Source: Notolepis coatsorum (lineage: Eukaryota > Chordata > Actinopteri > Aulopiformes > Paralepididae). Taken from it: a stretch of 64,000 nucleotides of DNA. The DNA lies in the NCBI GenBank assembly GCA_963971535.1, contig OZ020592.1, positions 58,626,324 to 58,690,323 of the forward strand. Direction: 5' to 3'. The position numbers were made by a program, and so were the translations under genes. Under the pieces are notes generated by a model, which was given only the letters and a program-made list of their open reading frames with translations, made no database searches and was not told the origin of the DNA. Numbering within the stretch: position 1 is the first letter of the stretch; every line of letters begins with the position of its first letter. Below are positions 11,354-22,895 of the stretch, piece by piece.

Positions 11354-12618
11354 ACTTGAGGGTCAAAGGTCAGTGTTGCGGGGAGGCCCCTTCCTGTGGC
11401 TCAGGTTCCTCTTGGTCGGTCTGCATGCGCTTATGTCCCATAAACCTTCCCAAACTTACAATTTGCGTACATGTTTAAACATTTTATATGATCTACCAAA
11501 GCATTTGAAAGTAAATCATATGGCAGTAAATCCACATACATGATTCTTACAAGGAATTCAGAGAGTCACCGTTTTGTAGTTGTGGTAGAGAACAATTCAA
11601 ATAATTTAAAAGTCACATACAAATGTGGTGTTTAGTCAGCTGCACTGAAGAGCAACTCCCCTCCACAGAACCATCGACCCCCGAAAACCATCCTAGATTA
11701 TTACCATGTCCTCTTCTTCCTGCCAGCTCCTGATTGGCCGATGGGCCCTCCTCCCTGCTTTGTGCTATAGGAGCAGGCCTTCTGTTACATAATGAACCCC
11801 TCTGTTTGGCTCGGTGTAAAGCCAACAGGACCGGAGCCTCGTAGGTAAAACCTTGTAGTGTAAAGATGACCACAGTGACTGTTTTGTTGACGGGGTAAAC
11901 AACTCTCTCAGGGGCTGCTGATTCACGTACCCCTGAAGACAGAGGAATGCCTTTTCCCTTCCCTCCCTCCATCTCACCCCCCTCTAATGTTCCATGAAGT
12001 ACTATACTGCCTCAACCTGCACTTTCAACCTATACAATCTTACTTCAGATCAGCCCTAATGTTCCATGAAGTACTGTATATACTGCCTCAACCTGCACTC
12101 TCAACCTATACAATCTTACTTCAGATCAGCCCTAATGTTCCATGAAATACTACATGTACTGCCTCAGTCCTCTGAAACATTGCATGACAGACACCATCAA
12201 TTTAACCTCCCTAAAGGGGACATTGTGGATCTTTTGGAGCAGATAGTTTTAGAGCGCATGTATCATCATAACCAAGCAGTAGAAAGGCTGTTTATGTGTT
12301 CTTTGTTTCTTCCCTGTAATTATGGAGGTGAACCAGCTGCCTGCCGCACCTCATCATTCAATTAAATTACCAGCTGTGGTATTTTATGGTGTGTGTGTGT
12401 GTGTGCGTGCGTGCGTGTGAATTTGTAGTCTTAAAATCATATGTATAACTCATGGGCTGAGCTCTTCTGACAGGTAGATGTCATGTTTTAGGCCTTACTT
12501 GTTAATTGTTCTGCACTTCACCATTAAGAGGTATTTCATGGAATATCTTCCTGTGATGATGTAGGATACTGTAGATCCTCGGTTGGGTTTAACAGCTATG
12601 GTTGGGTTTAACAGCTAG
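10946..12618. other. Non-coding stretch with GT microsatellite and 75-bp repeats
   Basis: It holds an imperfect GT tract (about 11178-11350), a sequence repeated about 2.3 times with a ~75-bp period (11985-12165, core TAATGTTCCATGAA), a short GT/GC tract near 12390, and two copies of GGTTGGGTTTAACAGCTA just before the LTR-like insertion. No TMEM150-type exon was recognised here. Confidence 0.6.
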
Positions 12619-13903
12619 TGTAACTGAGGGGTTACAAAACCCTGACTGTATTAAAGATTGTGATAGATTAAACCACTGCTAATTATCATTATTATTACTT
12701 GCCAGAAAGTACAGTTATAATATGGCAGACACTCAGAATAATACGGCACGGTGACAAAGAAATATCATTTAGAATATTTATTATTATGCAGCAATTGTAC
12801 AGAATGGGAATTAAGGGTTGCGCTTGTATGGCGAAGAATATGAATAAAGTCAGTCAGTAGCAAAGTCAGTTGGAATGAATAATTCCTAAGCTGGGATACT
12901 AGACTAAACGCCGCCTGGCGTAAGGTGGCACTATAGTGGGCAAACGATGGTACCGCTGGAGACAGGGGGGTATCCTCCCAGAGATGTAAGCTCTGGAGGA
13001 AAGAAGAATGTTCGGATACTCAGTCTGTTCAATTGAAGAAAGGGGGTTCTCGTACGGAATCCAGTCCTTATAATCCAAATGCTCAGCAGCAAAGCAATAG
13101 CTGTAATCCAATTGCCCGATAGCAATGACGATAGCCAGCCAGCTTCGGTCCACGAAGCTAGCCCGAGGTAAGATCTTCAAGGTGGTTAAATCCAAACGAC
13201 AGTGGGTATTAACGAGGCTCTTCTCCACAGTAGTACGTTCCACAATCACTATAATCCAACCAATACTGGTTCTGCAATCGCCGCCGTAGGTTCCAATATG
13301 CACATGTCCAGTAGGTCCAAGACTAGGCCCTCCTCGTGTACTGGCACTAACTACTAAGTCCATGCGCACTTGCTAAGGTTGCACTAGTTACTAAACGAAC
13401 AAACTGCTGGGTAATGTCGCACACGAACGAACTGCTGTAACACGATTCACACTAAATGACGACTCTTTACTTCACATTAAGCTAAGTCGAACTTGACGTT
13501 ACTGCATTAACTCTGACACTTTTACTATTCACTTCGCACGTTAGGTTCACAACACTCTGTTTAGACGAACTGCTTCACACTACATTAGAATCACACTACT
13601 GCTGCTGCGCCTTCCACGATATATATACTTAAGTGGCTTTCTAGTGCCAAACCTCAGCTCTCGTCTCAAATCAATGCGCCGGCACCAGGCATGTTCCAAC
13701 ATGCCCAGACTCGCCTTTAAACCTGACTTTAGGGGCGCGTTGTCTGGCGCCGAGAACGTCAGGGGCGTTATCCAATGAGGAAAGTGAATATTACTAGGAT
13801 TCAAACGCAGGCTTAAAGGGAGATGACTTATATATATATATATAATATACAAGGTATATAAAACAATAAACGTAGATTCTCAGCTTTAATCTGGCCCTTC
13901 ACA
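12619..13903 (-). mobile_element. LTR-like insertion (possible solo LTR)
   Basis: The 1285-bp segment begins TGTAACTGAG, ends GGCCCTTCACA, and is flanked on both sides by the identical octamer ACAGCTAG. Read on the minus strand it starts TGTGAAGGGCC, has an AAGTATATATATCG TATA-like box near 13625 and ends in an A+T-rich region with AATAAA. These are features of an LTR with promoter and poly-A signal. The 8-bp repeat is longer than usual for LTR elements and the flanks are themselves repeated, so the target duplication is not conclusive. There is no internal coding region. Confidence 0.5.
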
Positions 13904-14051
13904 ACAGCTAGGGTTGGGTTTAACAGCTAGGGTTGGGCTGACGTGATAAAATTTCTTTTTTTATTCACCGGTATATTCTGCAGTTACATCACTATGACTA
14001 GTATTTAAAATATTTTCAGATAATCTTTGATCTTTTTAAAGGCATGTATAG

Positions 14052-15138
14052 TAGGGCTGGACGGCATGGTCTAAAATGTATATCACGGTATAATTTGAAG
14101 CATAGACTGTAACGGTATATATCACGGTATATTCATTTATCTTAAAATGTCTATATAAATGCTTCTGAAGGGGTAAAACACTGGTATGGCAGCTATTACT
14201 AGGGATGCCCCGATCGGTATTGGCCGATATTCAGTATAAATATGAGATCTGTGAATTTTGATAATGCTTTATTTTCGCCGATCGATGACACGCGCGAAAA
14301 ACATGATCCAATTATCAGCGGAGTTCTAGCTTGCTGTCTTCTCTGAGGCACACATAGCTGCTGCTGCACACCTTGCCCCTCCCCCTCACAGACCCATGTC
14401 AACAAATGCTCCGGCAAGAGTCGAGTCGAGTGCAGCTCCTCTTTCAACATAATAAGCATTAAACAAAATGGCCCAGTCGACTATTCACTTTAGTTTAATG
14501 CATGAGGCGTTGTCCAATGTTATCTAGCTACTGATAGCTCCTGATATCAACGTCTGATATCATCAGTTTGGCATTAGTTTTTGCAGTTGTTGGCTATCGT
14601 TGGCTAACTAGCTATTGTTGTTCCGTGAGCTAACGTTAGCTACCTAGCTAACGTTACTGTTTAAAATGACCCAGTCAACTATTCACTTTAGTTTAATGCA
14701 TGAGGCGTTGTCTAATGTTATCTAGCTACTGATAGCTCCTGATATCAACGTCTGATATCATCAGTTTGGCATTCGTTTTTGCAGTTGTTGGCTATTGTTG
14801 GCTAACTAGCTATCGTTGTTCCGTGAGCTAACGTTAGCTACCTAGCTAACGTTACTGTTTAAAATGACCCAGTCAACTATTCACTTTAGTTTAATACATG
14901 AGGCATTGTCTAACGTTATCTAGCTGGCTAGCTACTGATAGTTAGCAAGTGGAGAAAAACGCAGTACAATTAAACACGATGCAACGACCACTGCAAACGT
15001 CGAGTGAATCGTCAAGTAACGTTAACGTCATTGCTACTGCTGTGACTAGCTGCTCTAGTCTATCGGTCACAAGGTATAGTGAAAATCCATACCGTAGCGC
15101 AAATTCATACCGTATACCGTTTATACCGTCCACCCTTT
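14052..15138. mobile_element. Non-autonomous hAT-like DNA element with internal repeats
   Basis: The left end reads TAGGGCTGGACGGCATGGTC, and the right end is its imperfect complement (ATACCGTCCACCC near 15125). ATATCACGGTATA motifs near the left and ATACCGTATACCG motifs near the right form subterminal inverted repeats. A nested end-like sequence, AGGGATGCCCCGATCGGTAT, is at 14200. There is no coding capacity. Confidence 0.6.
14466..14945. repeat. ~198-bp tandem repeat, about 2.4 copies
   Basis: Copies start at about 14467, 14664 and 14862, each beginning AAATG(G/A)CCCAGTC and ending with CTAACGTTACTGTTT. The unit is rich in GCTAACGTTAGCTA-type palindromes. It lies inside the hAT-like element. 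Confidence 0.9.
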
Positions 15139-15670
15139 CAGCCACTATATGTCGCCAGAACATCAAACGTAGTTCTGATCAAACCGTCAAACGAGGCATT
15201 GCAGATCGCATAATGACTCAAGATCCAGCAATATCTATTCAACTATAGATAGTTGACAAGCGAACAAGCCGCCATTTTCTTTTTGAAGCCGGGAGCAGAG
15301 AACCATGGACCGCCCACCAGCAGCATGTGTATCCAATCAAATGCCTTCCACGTGGGGACATGGCAAGTAGGGAGGCGACACATGATGTACGCAACGTGCA
15401 CATAACGTGCACTCACTACCCAACGTCCTGAGCAGCAGAATAGGAAGAAAGAAAGAACATACAGGCAGAGTGAAGGGTCTCTGGTAAACGCACAGCAGCC
15501 ACACCACCCACCATCTCAACCATTATTTCCTAATTATTTACACAATTTTCCACCACAGTGTTTTCTAAGAGTCCTATTGACACTCTCGTCATATCACATC
15601 CCATAAATGTGTTATTTGGTCCTAGATATTAGAGTGACACTCTCAGAGTGGTGTTAGAGGGCCATGCTGC

Positions 15671-16065
<395 letters not shown>

Positions 16066-16093
16066 TTGTTTTGTGTAACCGTCTGCTCCACAG

Positions 16094-16271
16094 GTGGATT
16101 ACGCCAAAGTGCTGCACTACGTGGGCGCCGGGGTGGCCTTCCCCACCAGCATGCTGTTCATCTGTCTGCAGGTGGCCCTGACCTACCGACTGGCCAAGAC
16201 CCAGGAGGAGTACTGGATGGGACACGTTCGCCTGGGTCTGGCCCTGCTGGCCCTCGTCGCTCTGGTGCTCA
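16094..16271 (+). CDS. tmem150a: TMEM150A-like protein, penultimate coding exon
   Basis: The exon follows CTCCACAG and ends at CTCA before GTATCC; both splice sites are canonical. It encodes 59 codons plus one base: VDYAKVLHYVGAGVAF, then two hydrophobic segments (MLFICLQVAL and LGLALLALVALVL). This is the Frag1/DRAM-related TMEM150 family, multipass membrane proteins; TMEM150A helps recruit PI4-kinase at the plasma membrane (family knowledge). The hydrophobic stretch is completed by GVFF in the next exon at 19540, in phase (A|GC gives Ser). Upstream exons were not found in the window. Paralogue assignment rests on remembered similarity to TMEM150A and is moderately sure. Confidence 0.88.
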
Positions 16272-16615
16272 GTATCCTTCCTGCTCAACGAGGATGGAAG
16301 GGATCCAGCGTGAAAAAGATCCATACAAATCGCTTTTTATGTGGTCTGCCAAACGTGTTTTAAGTCAAACCTTGGCAGTAAATCCACAAGGATTATAGAA
16401 CCTGCCATATATGGCCTGTCGACAAGTAATCTAACAGTATTATTAAGAAAAAGAACATGGATGAGATGAGTAAGGTAATGATATCTGAAGGCAGAAACAT
16501 TATGTTTCTTATAAAAACGTTCTGAAGGCAGAACTATATATTCCTTAGAATCCTCTTCCATATGGGATGAACATGTTACTCTGTCTTCAGATGTTCCAAC
16601 TAACCCACATCCAAA
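16272..16615. other. Start of the tmem150a-like intron, no feature seen
   Basis: Unique-looking non-coding sequence between the donor at 16272 and the minisatellite. No repeat or frame of note. Confidence 0.5.
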
Positions 16616-17748
16616 GAAAATGTAGGCCTGTCCGGTGCTGTCAGAGTAGGCCTGTCTGGTGCTGTCAGAGTAGACCTGTCCGGTGGTGTCAGAGTAGACC
16701 TGTCCGGTGCTCTCAGAGTAGACCTGTCCGGTGCTCTCAGAGTAGGCCTGTCCGGTGGTCTCAGAGTAGGCCTGTCCGGTGGTCTCAGAGTAGGCCTGTC
16801 TGGTGCTCTCAGAGTAGGCCTGTCCGGTGGTCTCAGAGTAGGCCTGTCCGGTGGTCTCAGAGTAGGCCTCTCCGGTGCTGTCAGAGTAGGCCTGTCTGGT
16901 GCTGTCAGAGTAGGCCTGTCTGGTGCTCTCAGAGTAGGCCTGTCTGGTGCTCTCAGAGTAGGCCTGTCTGGTGCTCTCAGAGTAGGCCTGTCTGGTGCTC
17001 TCAGACTAGGCCTGTTTGGTGCTCTCAGACTAGGCCTGTCTGGTGCTCTCAGAGTAGGCCTGTCTGGTGCTGTCAGAGTAGGCCTGTCTGGTGCTCTCAG
17101 AGTAGGCCTGTCTGGTGCTGTCAGAGTAGGCCTGTCTGGTGCTGTCAGAGTAGGCCTGTCTGGTGCTGTCAGAGTAGGCCTGTCTGGTGCTCTCAGAGTA
17201 GGCCTGTCCGGTGGTCTCAGAGTAGGCCTGTCCGGTGGTCTCAGAGTAGGCCTGTCTGGTGCTCTCAGAGTAGGCCTGTCCGGTGGTCTCAGAGTAGGCC
17301 TCTCCGGTGCTGTCAGAGTAGGCCTGTCTGGTGCTGTCAGAGTAGGCCTGTCTGGTGCTCTCAGAGTACTCTCAGAGTAGGCCTGTCTGGTGCTCTCAGA
17401 GTAGGCCTGTCTGGTGCTCTCAGACTAGGCCTGTCTGGTGCTCTCAGAGTAGGCCTGTCTGGTGCTGTCAGAGTAGGCCTGTTTGGTGCTCTCAGAGTAG
17501 GCCTGTCTGGTGCTGTCAGAGTAGGCCTGTCTGGTGCTCTCAGAGTAGGCCTGTCTGGTGCTCTCAGAGTAGGCCTGTCTGGTGCTCTCAGAGTAGGCCT
17601 GTCTGGTGGTCTCAGAGTAGGCCTGTCCGGTGCTGTGAGAGTAGGCCTGTCTGGTGCTGTCAGAGTAGGCCTGTCTGGTGCTGTCAGAGTAGGCCTGTCC
17701 GGTGCTGTCAGAGTAGGCCTGTCTGGTGCTGTCAGAGTAGACCTGTCT
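16616..17748. repeat. 24-bp minisatellite, about 47 units, within the intron
   Basis: Near-uniform units built from GTCTGGTGCTCTCAGAGTAG plus GCCT, with variants CCGG/CTGG and GCTGTC/GCTCTC. A 9-base partial unit near 17368 shifts the phase. Because 24 is a multiple of three, a spurious frame of 422 codons runs across it; this is not a gene. The unit shares TCTGGTGCTC with the last bases of the upstream exon (16262-16270). Confidence 0.97.
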
Positions 17749-17756
17749 GTGTGGGG

Positions 17757-18089
17757 TAGGGCTGTCAGTTTGCAGTCAAGTGACCAAAAGCAAGTATTTC
17801 AAGACCAAAAGAAAAGTATTTCCAACATTTTTTAGAATGCAAAACCCTCTCCGAGTTGGATTTTGAACTCGAGCAGCTCAAGGAATAGACCTACATTTAA
17901 TTTTCACTCTGCTAAATGAATGCAACGTTGTGTGTCTCCTGTCTGCAGCACATTCAGGCCCACGTGAGAAGTCAAGAGGACGGTTTTTCTTTTCACAATC
18001 AAATATAAATTTTCACAATCGAATGTATGTTGTTTTTTACAATTTGGTTATTCATTTGACTATATATAGGATATTCATTGACAGCCCTA
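17757..18089. mobile_element. hAT-like MITE (333 bp)
   Basis: The ends are TAGGGCTGTCA and TGACAGCCCTA. Flanking octamers GTGTGGGG and GTATGGGG differ at one base, consistent with an 8-bp hAT target duplication. The inside is A+T-rich with repeated TTTTCACAATC. A related end is at about 46045-46130. Confidence 0.75.
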
Positions 18090-18256
18090 GTATGGGGAGG
18101 CAATCGTTCACTTACATACCCTGCCATTTATTAGGGGTTCATACAGCATAGGTAGTGGCGTGCATCTGTATTATTTGGGCAACTGTCTGTGAAGGAGTAT
18201 CTCTGGAGTTACACAATAATTGCAGAGGAGTAATAATAATAATAATAATAATACAT

Positions 18257-18720
18257 ACGACTGGGTGGCGCAGCGGACATTGCACTCGTCACCAACGCAA
18301 GAGACACCGGGTTCGAATCCGGCTGTCGGCGTTGCCTCCGGCTTGGGCCGGCCGTCATACTAACTCAATTGGCAGAGTTAGCGTGTGGAAGTCGATGGGT
18401 GGTAATCTGGACGTTGTGGACAGCGACTCCTACAGGTCGGTTGGGGGACGCCTGCACAGCAGAGACAGGAAATGGCGGGGGTAGTGTGAGCCTCCCACAT
18501 GTTACACCTCCCCAATGAGAGTCCGCGCTGGCAGGTGAAAAGATGTGACAGGCTGCCTCCTCGTGTATCGGAGGGGACACGTGATGCAAGGCTTCTATCC
18601 TCCCTACAACCAGCCAGTGGGGGGCATATGCGAGCAACGTTCAAGACAGGGGAGGGGAGAATTGGCACAGTGGAAAATTGGGATGGGAGAAAAATAGAAA
18701 AAGTGGATAAAAAAAAAATA
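18257..18720 (+). mobile_element. tRNA-derived SINE, full-length (~465 bp)
   Basis: The head has TGGCGCAGCGG (A box) and GGTTCGAATCC (B box). The body is about 390 bases and the tail reads AAAAATAGAAAAAGTGGATA followed by A's. It is inserted in (AAT)n sequence, with AATAATAATACAT on both sides as a probable target duplication. Two other full copies (34384-34853 and 46404-46876, both minus) and a head fragment (1345-1414) belong to the same family. Confidence 0.88.
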
Positions 18721-18920
18721 TATAATAATAATAATAATACATCAGATTTATATAGCGCTTTTCCGAATGCTCAAAGACACTTTACAAAACAAATAATACA
18801 ATACAATTTTAGTAGAGAGAAAATATTAAAAAATAATTATATAAAAAGGTGAGAGAGGAAGGAGTTCATGGGTTGAAAGCAAGGATAAAAAGGTGGGTTT
18901 TGAGGGCTTTTTTTAAATGA
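18721..18920 (-). mobile_element. LINE/SINE 3'-end fragment (TATAGCGC type)
   Basis: Begins with (ATA)n, then CAGATTTATATAGCGCTTTT and GACACTTTACA. This is the reverse of the common fish tail that reads TGTAAAGCGCTTTG...AAGCGCTATATAAA (compare 58213-58245). The SINE at 18257 landed in its microsatellite tail. Confidence 0.55.
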
Positions 18921-19340
18921 TGAGTACGGACACATCAGCCATTTTGATCTTAACATACTACATCAATGGGAATAAGAAACATCACTGCCTCTATGTAGAA
19001 CTGTAGGATGTAGTTTGAATGTGACCTATTGTATAGCTGGTTATAATATTACATGTTACATGGCCCCCTGCTGGAGAAAGAAGTGTATCACTTACTGTGT
19101 GTGTGTGGTGTGTATCAGTTCTATTATGGTGTTCTTGTGTGAACATGCCTATGTGTGTGTCCCTCCCCTTCTGCTGGACCACCATGGGACCCTATTTTGG
19201 AAAGACTATGTACAGTAGTCAACAGCGAGAGACAAAGGATCAAACGGGATCAAAGAATAATTTTTGTCTCACCATTGACTACCAGCCGTACATATTCTTT
19301 CAGAAAGGTCTCATGGTGGTTAGTGGAAGGGGAGGGACCT
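18921..19340. other. Intron sequence, no feature recognised
   Basis: Non-coding sequence with short GTGTGTG runs. No exon-like frame was supported. Confidence 0.4.
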
Positions 19341-19473
<133 letters not shown>

Positions 19474-19539
19474 GCTTACTTATCTTGCTCCACATTCCCG
19501 TCGTGCAGCTCCCGTTCTCCTTAACCTCTCGACCTCCAG

Positions 19540-19793
19540 GCGGCGTCTTCTTCGCCCAGGAGAGCTTTGTCCTGCAGCATGCCTCAGCCATATTCGAGTG
19601 GATCTTCTGCATGATCATCATGACCTTCTACGGGACATTTGCCTTCGAGTTCGGAGGGATGTCCGGAGACACCCTGATGGTCCTGGCCAGGGGAGGAGGA
19701 GGAGGCATCAAAAGCTTCCCTAGCACCGACCACAAGGCGGAGGCAGCAGGAGGACCCAACCACCACAGGCCAGAGAGTCTGTCTATGCTGTAA
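19540..19793 (+). CDS. tmem150a: TMEM150A-like protein, last coding exon
   Basis: Preceded by CGACCTCCAG. The exon begins GCGGCGTCTTC, completing a Ser codon from the previous exon, and gives SGVFFAQESFVLQHASA, then the last membrane segment IFEWIFCMIIMTFYGTFAFEFG. A hydrophilic cytosolic tail follows with a Gly run (RGGGGGIKSF) and ends PESLSML before TAA at 19791. The FYGTF(A/S)(Y/F)EFG block and the PES-x-x-M ending agree with what I recall of TMEM150A. The tail is convergent with mat1a 18.6 kb away; the human MAT2A-TMEM150A neighbourhood suggests an ancient linkage of these two families. Confidence 0.88.
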
Positions 19794-20860
19794 CCCAACT
19801 ATGGCACGCTGTCGTGCCCCGGACCAATCGCATATAGGCTTTAGGGTGATTGACAAGACTATAGGACCAATCACGGACAAGCTGGAGAGTTGAAGGGCAC
19901 CTCAGCCACGCCGCCAAAGCTGGCCTGTCCAGCAATGACCAAAGACTTCTATTGACTCTATATTTATACTGTTCTGTACAGTAGACATGCCAGCAAAGAT
20001 TCACATTGCACAGTATTGCACACTTTATGTTACAAGTGCCTTTTAGTAGGGATGCATCAATACCAATGCTGTTACTGGAAAACCAGTAGACACCAGGCTA
20101 ATAGATGGTATTGTGCCAGGAGGAGAATTCTCCCAATACTAAAGTCCAACAGCAAGAAAATCAAATCAAAGCAAAGCAAAGCAACTTGGCTTTCTGCATA
20201 TTTTAGCACACATCGTGTTAGATCTCTCTAATGGTGAAACATGGAATCTATCTCAATGATTGTGTGCGGTGACCCCAAACTAACGGTGCGAGTCTATATT
20301 GTTGTGTAAAAGTACTGGGTCACATCTGTAACTGTATTGGCTGATAGTCGAGTAGCCAGAATCGCTATCAGCATTAAAAACAATTGACCTGTCTCAAACC
20401 CGCCCTCTTTTCTTCCTCTCTTTTTTTCTTCTTCTGAGGAAAAGAACAGTTGTGATTGGAGGATTAAGAAAAGAGGGCAGGGTTTGAGATAGGCCCATTG
20501 GTATCTGCCTTTTTTTTTTAACCCAATCACACACAACTTTAATGCTCCCATCATAGTCCAAGTCACGTCCCAGCCTGATCTGCATGCTGTTGTTGCACCG
20601 CCTCCAAGACCAATTGTTCCCATGTTTTTTTTTCTTTTTTCAGTCAGAAGTTACAGGGACTCATTTAGCAACATTTTTGAAAAAAAAATTGTGTTACAAT
20701 CCACTGATTTTGTTCCATTTCATGGCATTCAAAAAAGAATAATCTACAGAGCCGCGCTCCAGTGCAAAGGAAATGCTGGATTCATGCAGGGTAGGGGGAC
20801 TTGACTACAATGGTTACCACTGTGTACACTACACACACACTCAAACCTTTCTTTCCGTCA
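19794..20860. other. tmem150a-like 3' UTR and intergenic sequence
   Basis: No AATAAA was seen close to the stop. It contains AAATCAAATCAAAGCAAAGC repeats near 20158-20180, an inverted repeat at 20392-20489 and T-rich runs at 20622-20640. No gene recognised. Confidence 0.4.
20392..20489. repeat. Inverted repeat able to form a hairpin
   Basis: TCTCAAACCCGCCCTCTTTT at 20392 pairs with AAAAGAGGGCAGGGTTTGAG ending at 20488, with one mismatch. The arms are about 23 bp and the spacer about 50 bp. It may be a tiny MITE; no target duplication was identified. Confidence 0.7.
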
Positions 20861-21110
20861 GTTATATTTTGTTACTGGCTGCGCATCTTGCTTCGCCATT
20901 TTGGACTAGCTCGTAGTACTTATTGTACACATTGAAAGTATTACTCATGCACCTTACATCTATCCAGCCACGCCCCCTTCCGGCTACATATATAACCCTG
21001 TGGTGTGGCTGTGTTCCCCCTCCCTCGTTCTTTCATTCGAAAGTTTTTGCTCAGAAGCATCCTGCAGTTTGAGAGTTAGAGATAGTTATTAGTGTGAATT
21101 TAGTTTAGAG

Positions 21111-22895
21111 ATGGCAACACCACCACAAAAAAAGTCCTTTTCAGGACTCCACCAGCACTTCCAACGCTTGGCTTCCACCGCTCATTGCGGGGGTTCCCTG
21201 GACCGGCTGTCATGGCAGTCAGGTGAGCCCTCACGGCATGCAGTGGGGAGTTTGAGTCGCCCGGAGGCCGTGGCGGGTCCCTCTCGTGTGAGGAGGATCC
21301 CCGGCTCTGGTGTCCCTGCGGAGTCCGGCCTGGGTAGGCCACCAACCAGCCCAGACGTGGTTTCTCTGATGGCGGATGATCTGCGGCTCAAACTATCTGC
21401 TCACGCTTGCTCCCGTCCAACGGAGAGAGAGAGTAGCGGATGGTTGAGAGAGGAGGAAGTGGAGTACGCGGGACCGGAGGCCTTCGGTGTCGCGGAAGCA
21501 CTGGACCTGGAGGAAGTCTTCATGGGGCCACCATTGGTGGAGATGGAGGACCCCTTCTCCGATTCCTCACCCGGCGTGTCGGGCCTAACAACCCTGACCC
21601 TGCGAGATGTGACCCTGGAGGAAGAAAGACATCAGAATAAGCTACGTTTTCTCTTCCCCGCTGCCGGAGCCCCTACCAATGCCTATCCCAGATGCGTGTA
21701 GCCTTTTTACAACGCATCCGCGTTTCCGGCGCTCTGATTGGCCAGGTCATGTGACATGTGCGCCCAATAGCGTGTTTGCCCATTTCCACGTCGAACAGCC
21801 TACTACCTGGCGTTCTATCGCCATGCTCTAAGAACTCTAACCTTAACCAACTTCGAAAGAGTGCCTAAGCTTAACCGGCGAAAGAACTTGCCGTCACGCT
21901 CTAAGACAAACTCTAACCTTAACCAACTTCGAAGAGTGCCTAAGCTTAACCAGTGTAGAAACTTGCCGTCCCATGATTGGCGCTCATGTCACATGACCTG
22001 GCCAATCAGAGCGCAAAACGGGAACCCGGAAACGCGGATGCGTTGTAAAAAGGCTTCAAGCATCCCAGATGGCATGGTCGGGCACTTTTTCAGGGAGGAC
22101 CCGCGTGGCAAGCCTGACATGCTGTACCCGGGCTTCCCACCCATGGATGCCTACGTCGTCAGGGGCCAGGTGGTGTCCCGCATCAAGGGCCTGACGCTTC
22201 TCCCACCTGCCTTTTACGCAGGTGGAGGGTCGGGTCCAGGGTTTGAGGACTGGCATGCCACGGCTGGATAAGCCGCTGGCAGCAGTCCTCTGCCGACAAG
22301 GCGTTCATCGCCGCCACACAGAACCTGGCCGCCGCGACCAATATCGCCCAGCTGTCGTCATTTCAGTCGAAGCTGGTGACGAGTGGGGAGACGCTGGGTC
22401 CGGATCACTGTGAGCTCCTCGCCCAGGCCTTGGGGGCTAGCCTGCACCTCACGCAGCTGCAGAGCATAGCCTTGGGGAAGCTCATGGCATTAACCACCCT
22501 GATCCACAGACACCTGGGGTTATAGCAGTCTTCTCTGGAAGGCCCCTCTCCGAGGACGGCTTGTTCGGCTCGTCCATCGAGGAGGTGTCGGTGGCCTGCA
22601 GGGAGATGGAGGAGCAGCGGTTGCTCCTGGGTCGCCACTTTTCCAGGCCGGAGACCAGGGAGCGACCCAATGTGAGGCGTCGCAAGGCCGTGTCCCGCAG
22701 CGCTCCCCACAGCGTGTCCCACGAGGCGAGCCTAGTGCCTCTGCCTACCCTGCGCTTGGATGGGAAGGTAGGGACCTGCCAGCAGCTGCTGCACGACCCC
22801 CGACCCGTGCCACCAGGGCGCCTGCCCCTCAGGGCAAACGAGGGTGCACCGCACGAGGCGGCAGGAGGTGAAGGCTGCAGGACCGGGCTAAACAC
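21111..22895 (+). pseudogene. DIRS Gag-like protein, interrupted and frameshifted
   Basis: The ATG at 21111 opens a frame of about 195 residues that runs into the MITE at 21695. After the MITE, Gag-like sequence continues (GMVGHFFREDPRGKPDMLYP, then a block with DKAFIAATQNLAAATNIAQL). It needs at least one frame change near 22268 and has a stop near 22525. The FIAATQN/NIAQL block resembles what I recall from fish DIRS Gag. It is not functional as it stands; no protein is reconstructed here. Confidence 0.55.
21695..22061. mobile_element. MITE inside the DIRS gag, 10-bp target duplication
   Basis: Flanked by ATCCCAGATG on both sides (21685-21694 and 22062-22071). The terminal inverted repeats share AGCCTTTTTACAACGCATCC, and an inner inverted pair is CTGATTGGCCAGGTCATGTG / its complement. 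A 9-10-bp duplication fits Mutator-like elements. Its middle has two copies of GAGTGCCTAAGCTTAACC. Confidence 0.85.

Noticed and set aside
12899..13369. 156-codon minus-strand frame in the LTR-like insertion
   Set aside because: No domain recognised and it lies inside a probable LTR; not supported as a gene.
16567..17835. 422-codon open frame with repeated SRPV(W/R)C(C/S)Q units
   Set aside because: It is a translation of the 24-bp minisatellite, whose length is a multiple of three; no start context, splice logic or domain supports a protein.
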